This document shows positions 63,057 through 64,000 of a DNA stretch of 64,000 nucleotides, piece after piece. Position 1 is the stretch's first letter; each line of letters starts with the position of its first letter. Location of the stretch: positions 124,001 through 188,000 of the forward strand of contig JAGWRO010000062.1 in the NCBI GenBank assembly GCA_028876495.1. The letters run 5' to 3'. This DNA is from Bacteroidota bacterium (GTDB taxonomy: Bacteria; Bacteroidota; Bacteroidia; Chitinophagales; Chitinophagaceae). A program made the position numbers and the translations under genes. The notes below the pieces were generated by a model that was given only the letters and a program-made list of their open reading frames with translations, had not been told where the DNA came from and did not search any database.

Positions 63057-64000
63057 ATGAATTTGATGAAGCATTTTTATTCATTATTTCTAATAGTATT
63101 AGTAACGGCATCCACACATGTATTTGCGCAAGTAAAAGTGGTGATGAAAACTCCATTTACTGATGCCACAAAAAAAGCGATTGTTCCATTCCCGGAATAT
63201 CCGCGTCCGCAAATGCAACGTGATGACTGGATAAACCTGAATGGGAAATGGAATTATGTTGGAGGTAAAAAGGTAACTGATCCAACTACCGTAACAGAAC
63301 CCGCATCATTTGATAAAGCCGAAAAAATTACTGTGCCTTATCCTCCTGAATCTTATTTATCGGGCATCCAAAGAAAGCAGGAAATCAATATGTGGTATAA
63401 TCGCACATTTACCTTGCCATCATCATACAAAGGCAAACACGTTTTGTTGAATTTTGGTGCATCTGATTATCAAACAGTAGTTTTTATTAATAATAAAAAA
63501 GCAGGAACGCACATTGGTGGTTATGATGCTTTCAGTTTTGATATTACGTCCTATTTAAAAAATGGCGAAAACACCATTGTTGTTGGTGTGCAGGATAAAA
63601 ATGATGGACGATCAGTGTCCGGCAAAAACGGTCCGCGGGGTGATTATACCTTTACTTCAGGCATCTGGCAAACGGTTTGGTTAGAACCTGTATCTGCAAA
63701 TTATATACAAAGCATTCGCTTAACACCTGATGTTGCCCATAAGAAGCTTTTCATAAAAGTTATTACAAACAATGATGATCCGGTTGTTGTAATTGCTTCA
63801 TCAAAAAACAAAACAATTGCAACCGAAAAAGGTAAAAGCAATTACCAATTTTCTATCAATATAACAAATCCAATTCTATGGTCTCCTGATAACCCTTTTT
63901 TATATGATTTGCGAATTCAGTTAAAAGGTAAGAATGGTAAAACACAAGACGATATCAAAAGTTACTTTGGCATGCGTTCAATTACATTGGGTGAAGTGAA
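63057..64000 (+). CDS. Glycoside hydrolase family 2 protein, N-terminal part (runs off the window)
   Basis: The frame opens at ATG 63057 (or 63066, MKHFYSLFLIVLV) and remains open to the window end, about 314 codons. Signal peptide ending THVFAQ, then the GH2 sugar-binding domain (FPEYPRPQMQRDDWINLNGK, GKHVLLNFGASDYQTVVFIN, HIGGYDAFSFDIT, SGIWQTVWLEPV) and the start of the Ig-like domain (PILWSPDNPFLYDLRI, SYFGMRSITLGEV). It is clearly similar in layout to the GH2 at 58694. The catalytic barrel lies outside the window. Confidence 0.88.
   Translation, partial: MNLMKHFYSLFLIVLVTASTHVFAQVKVVMKTPFTDATKKAIVPFPEYPRPQMQRDDWINLNGKWNYVGGKKVTDPTTVTEPASFDKAEKITVPYPPESYLSGIQRKQEINMWYNRTFTLPSSYKGKHVLLNFGASDYQTVVFINNKKAGTHIGGYDAFSFDITSYLKNGENTIVVGVQDKNDGRSVSGKNGPRGDYTFTSGIWQTVWLEPVSANYIQSIRLTPDVAHKKLFIKVITNNDDPVVVIASSKNKTIATEKGKSNYQFSINITNPILWSPDNPFLYDLRIQLKGKNGKTQDDIKSYFGMRSITLGEV

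Noticed and set aside
1-64000. tRNA, rRNA, insertion sequences, prophage or integrase genes
   Set aside because: None was recognised on reading either strand; a dedicated tRNA or IS search was not possible here.

Overview
The window looks like a chromosome segment of a Bacteroidota bacterium, most likely Chitinophagia (Chitinophagaceae-like). The evidence is AT-rich DNA, no Shine-Dalgarno pattern, TAnnTTTG/TAnnTTCG-type -7 boxes, a SusC/SusD pair, a type IX secretion C-terminal domain, many lipoproteins, two LytS/LytTR-type regulators and an HTCS-like sensor. No rRNA, tRNA, CRISPR array, insertion sequence or phage gene was recognised.

Layout. 1-8 kb: the end of a LytTR regulator, a T9SS-exported protein, a GH2 enzyme, an MscS channel and a nitrite-reductase-like protein. 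8-12.4 kb: an FtsX-type permease and its ATPase, divergent from a TesA-like esterase (same arrangement as ybbP-ybbA/tesA of E. coli). 12.5-17 kb: an ECF sigma factor with a membrane partner, then a minus-strand group of cupredoxin, OB-fold, YceI and DUF5777 proteins. 17-21 kb: glycerol uptake and catabolism (glpF, glpK, glpD). 21-30 kb: a beta-propeller/phosphoesterase lipoprotein, a sugar isomerase, a cupin, a Crp-type regulator, hemA and a globin-like lipoprotein. 30-40 kb: housekeeping genes (guaA, nusB-DUF1573-yajC-coaE), a GH63-like glucosidase and a dihaem cytochrome c.

40-47.8 kb is the most interesting stretch. It holds a full-length LanB-type lantibiotic dehydratase, a LytS-type kinase and LytTR regulator directly behind it, and a small gene (47320-47484) that looks like a RiPP precursor. 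The precursor has a leader of the LxxKxxIxxF type and a Thr/Ser-rich end but no cysteine at all, and no LanC, protease or exporter is nearby. Two further DNA copies of the precursor region, apparently degenerate, lie upstream of lanB (about 40484-40628 on plus, about 41720-41560 on minus). All three copies start with a direct repeat of 21-bp period, the geometry expected of a LytTR operator.

47.8-64 kb is a polysaccharide utilisation locus: a sensor and response regulator of HTCS type encoded as two genes, SusC, SusD, a DUF3823 lipoprotein, GH2, a GH127-type beta-L-arabinofuranosidase and a second GH2 cut by the window end. Across the first 42 kb a dispersed intergenic element of about 35 nt (AGTAAAC, then TTTTTATTTT at a constant spacing) occurs at least ten times, mostly between genes with no obvious common function.
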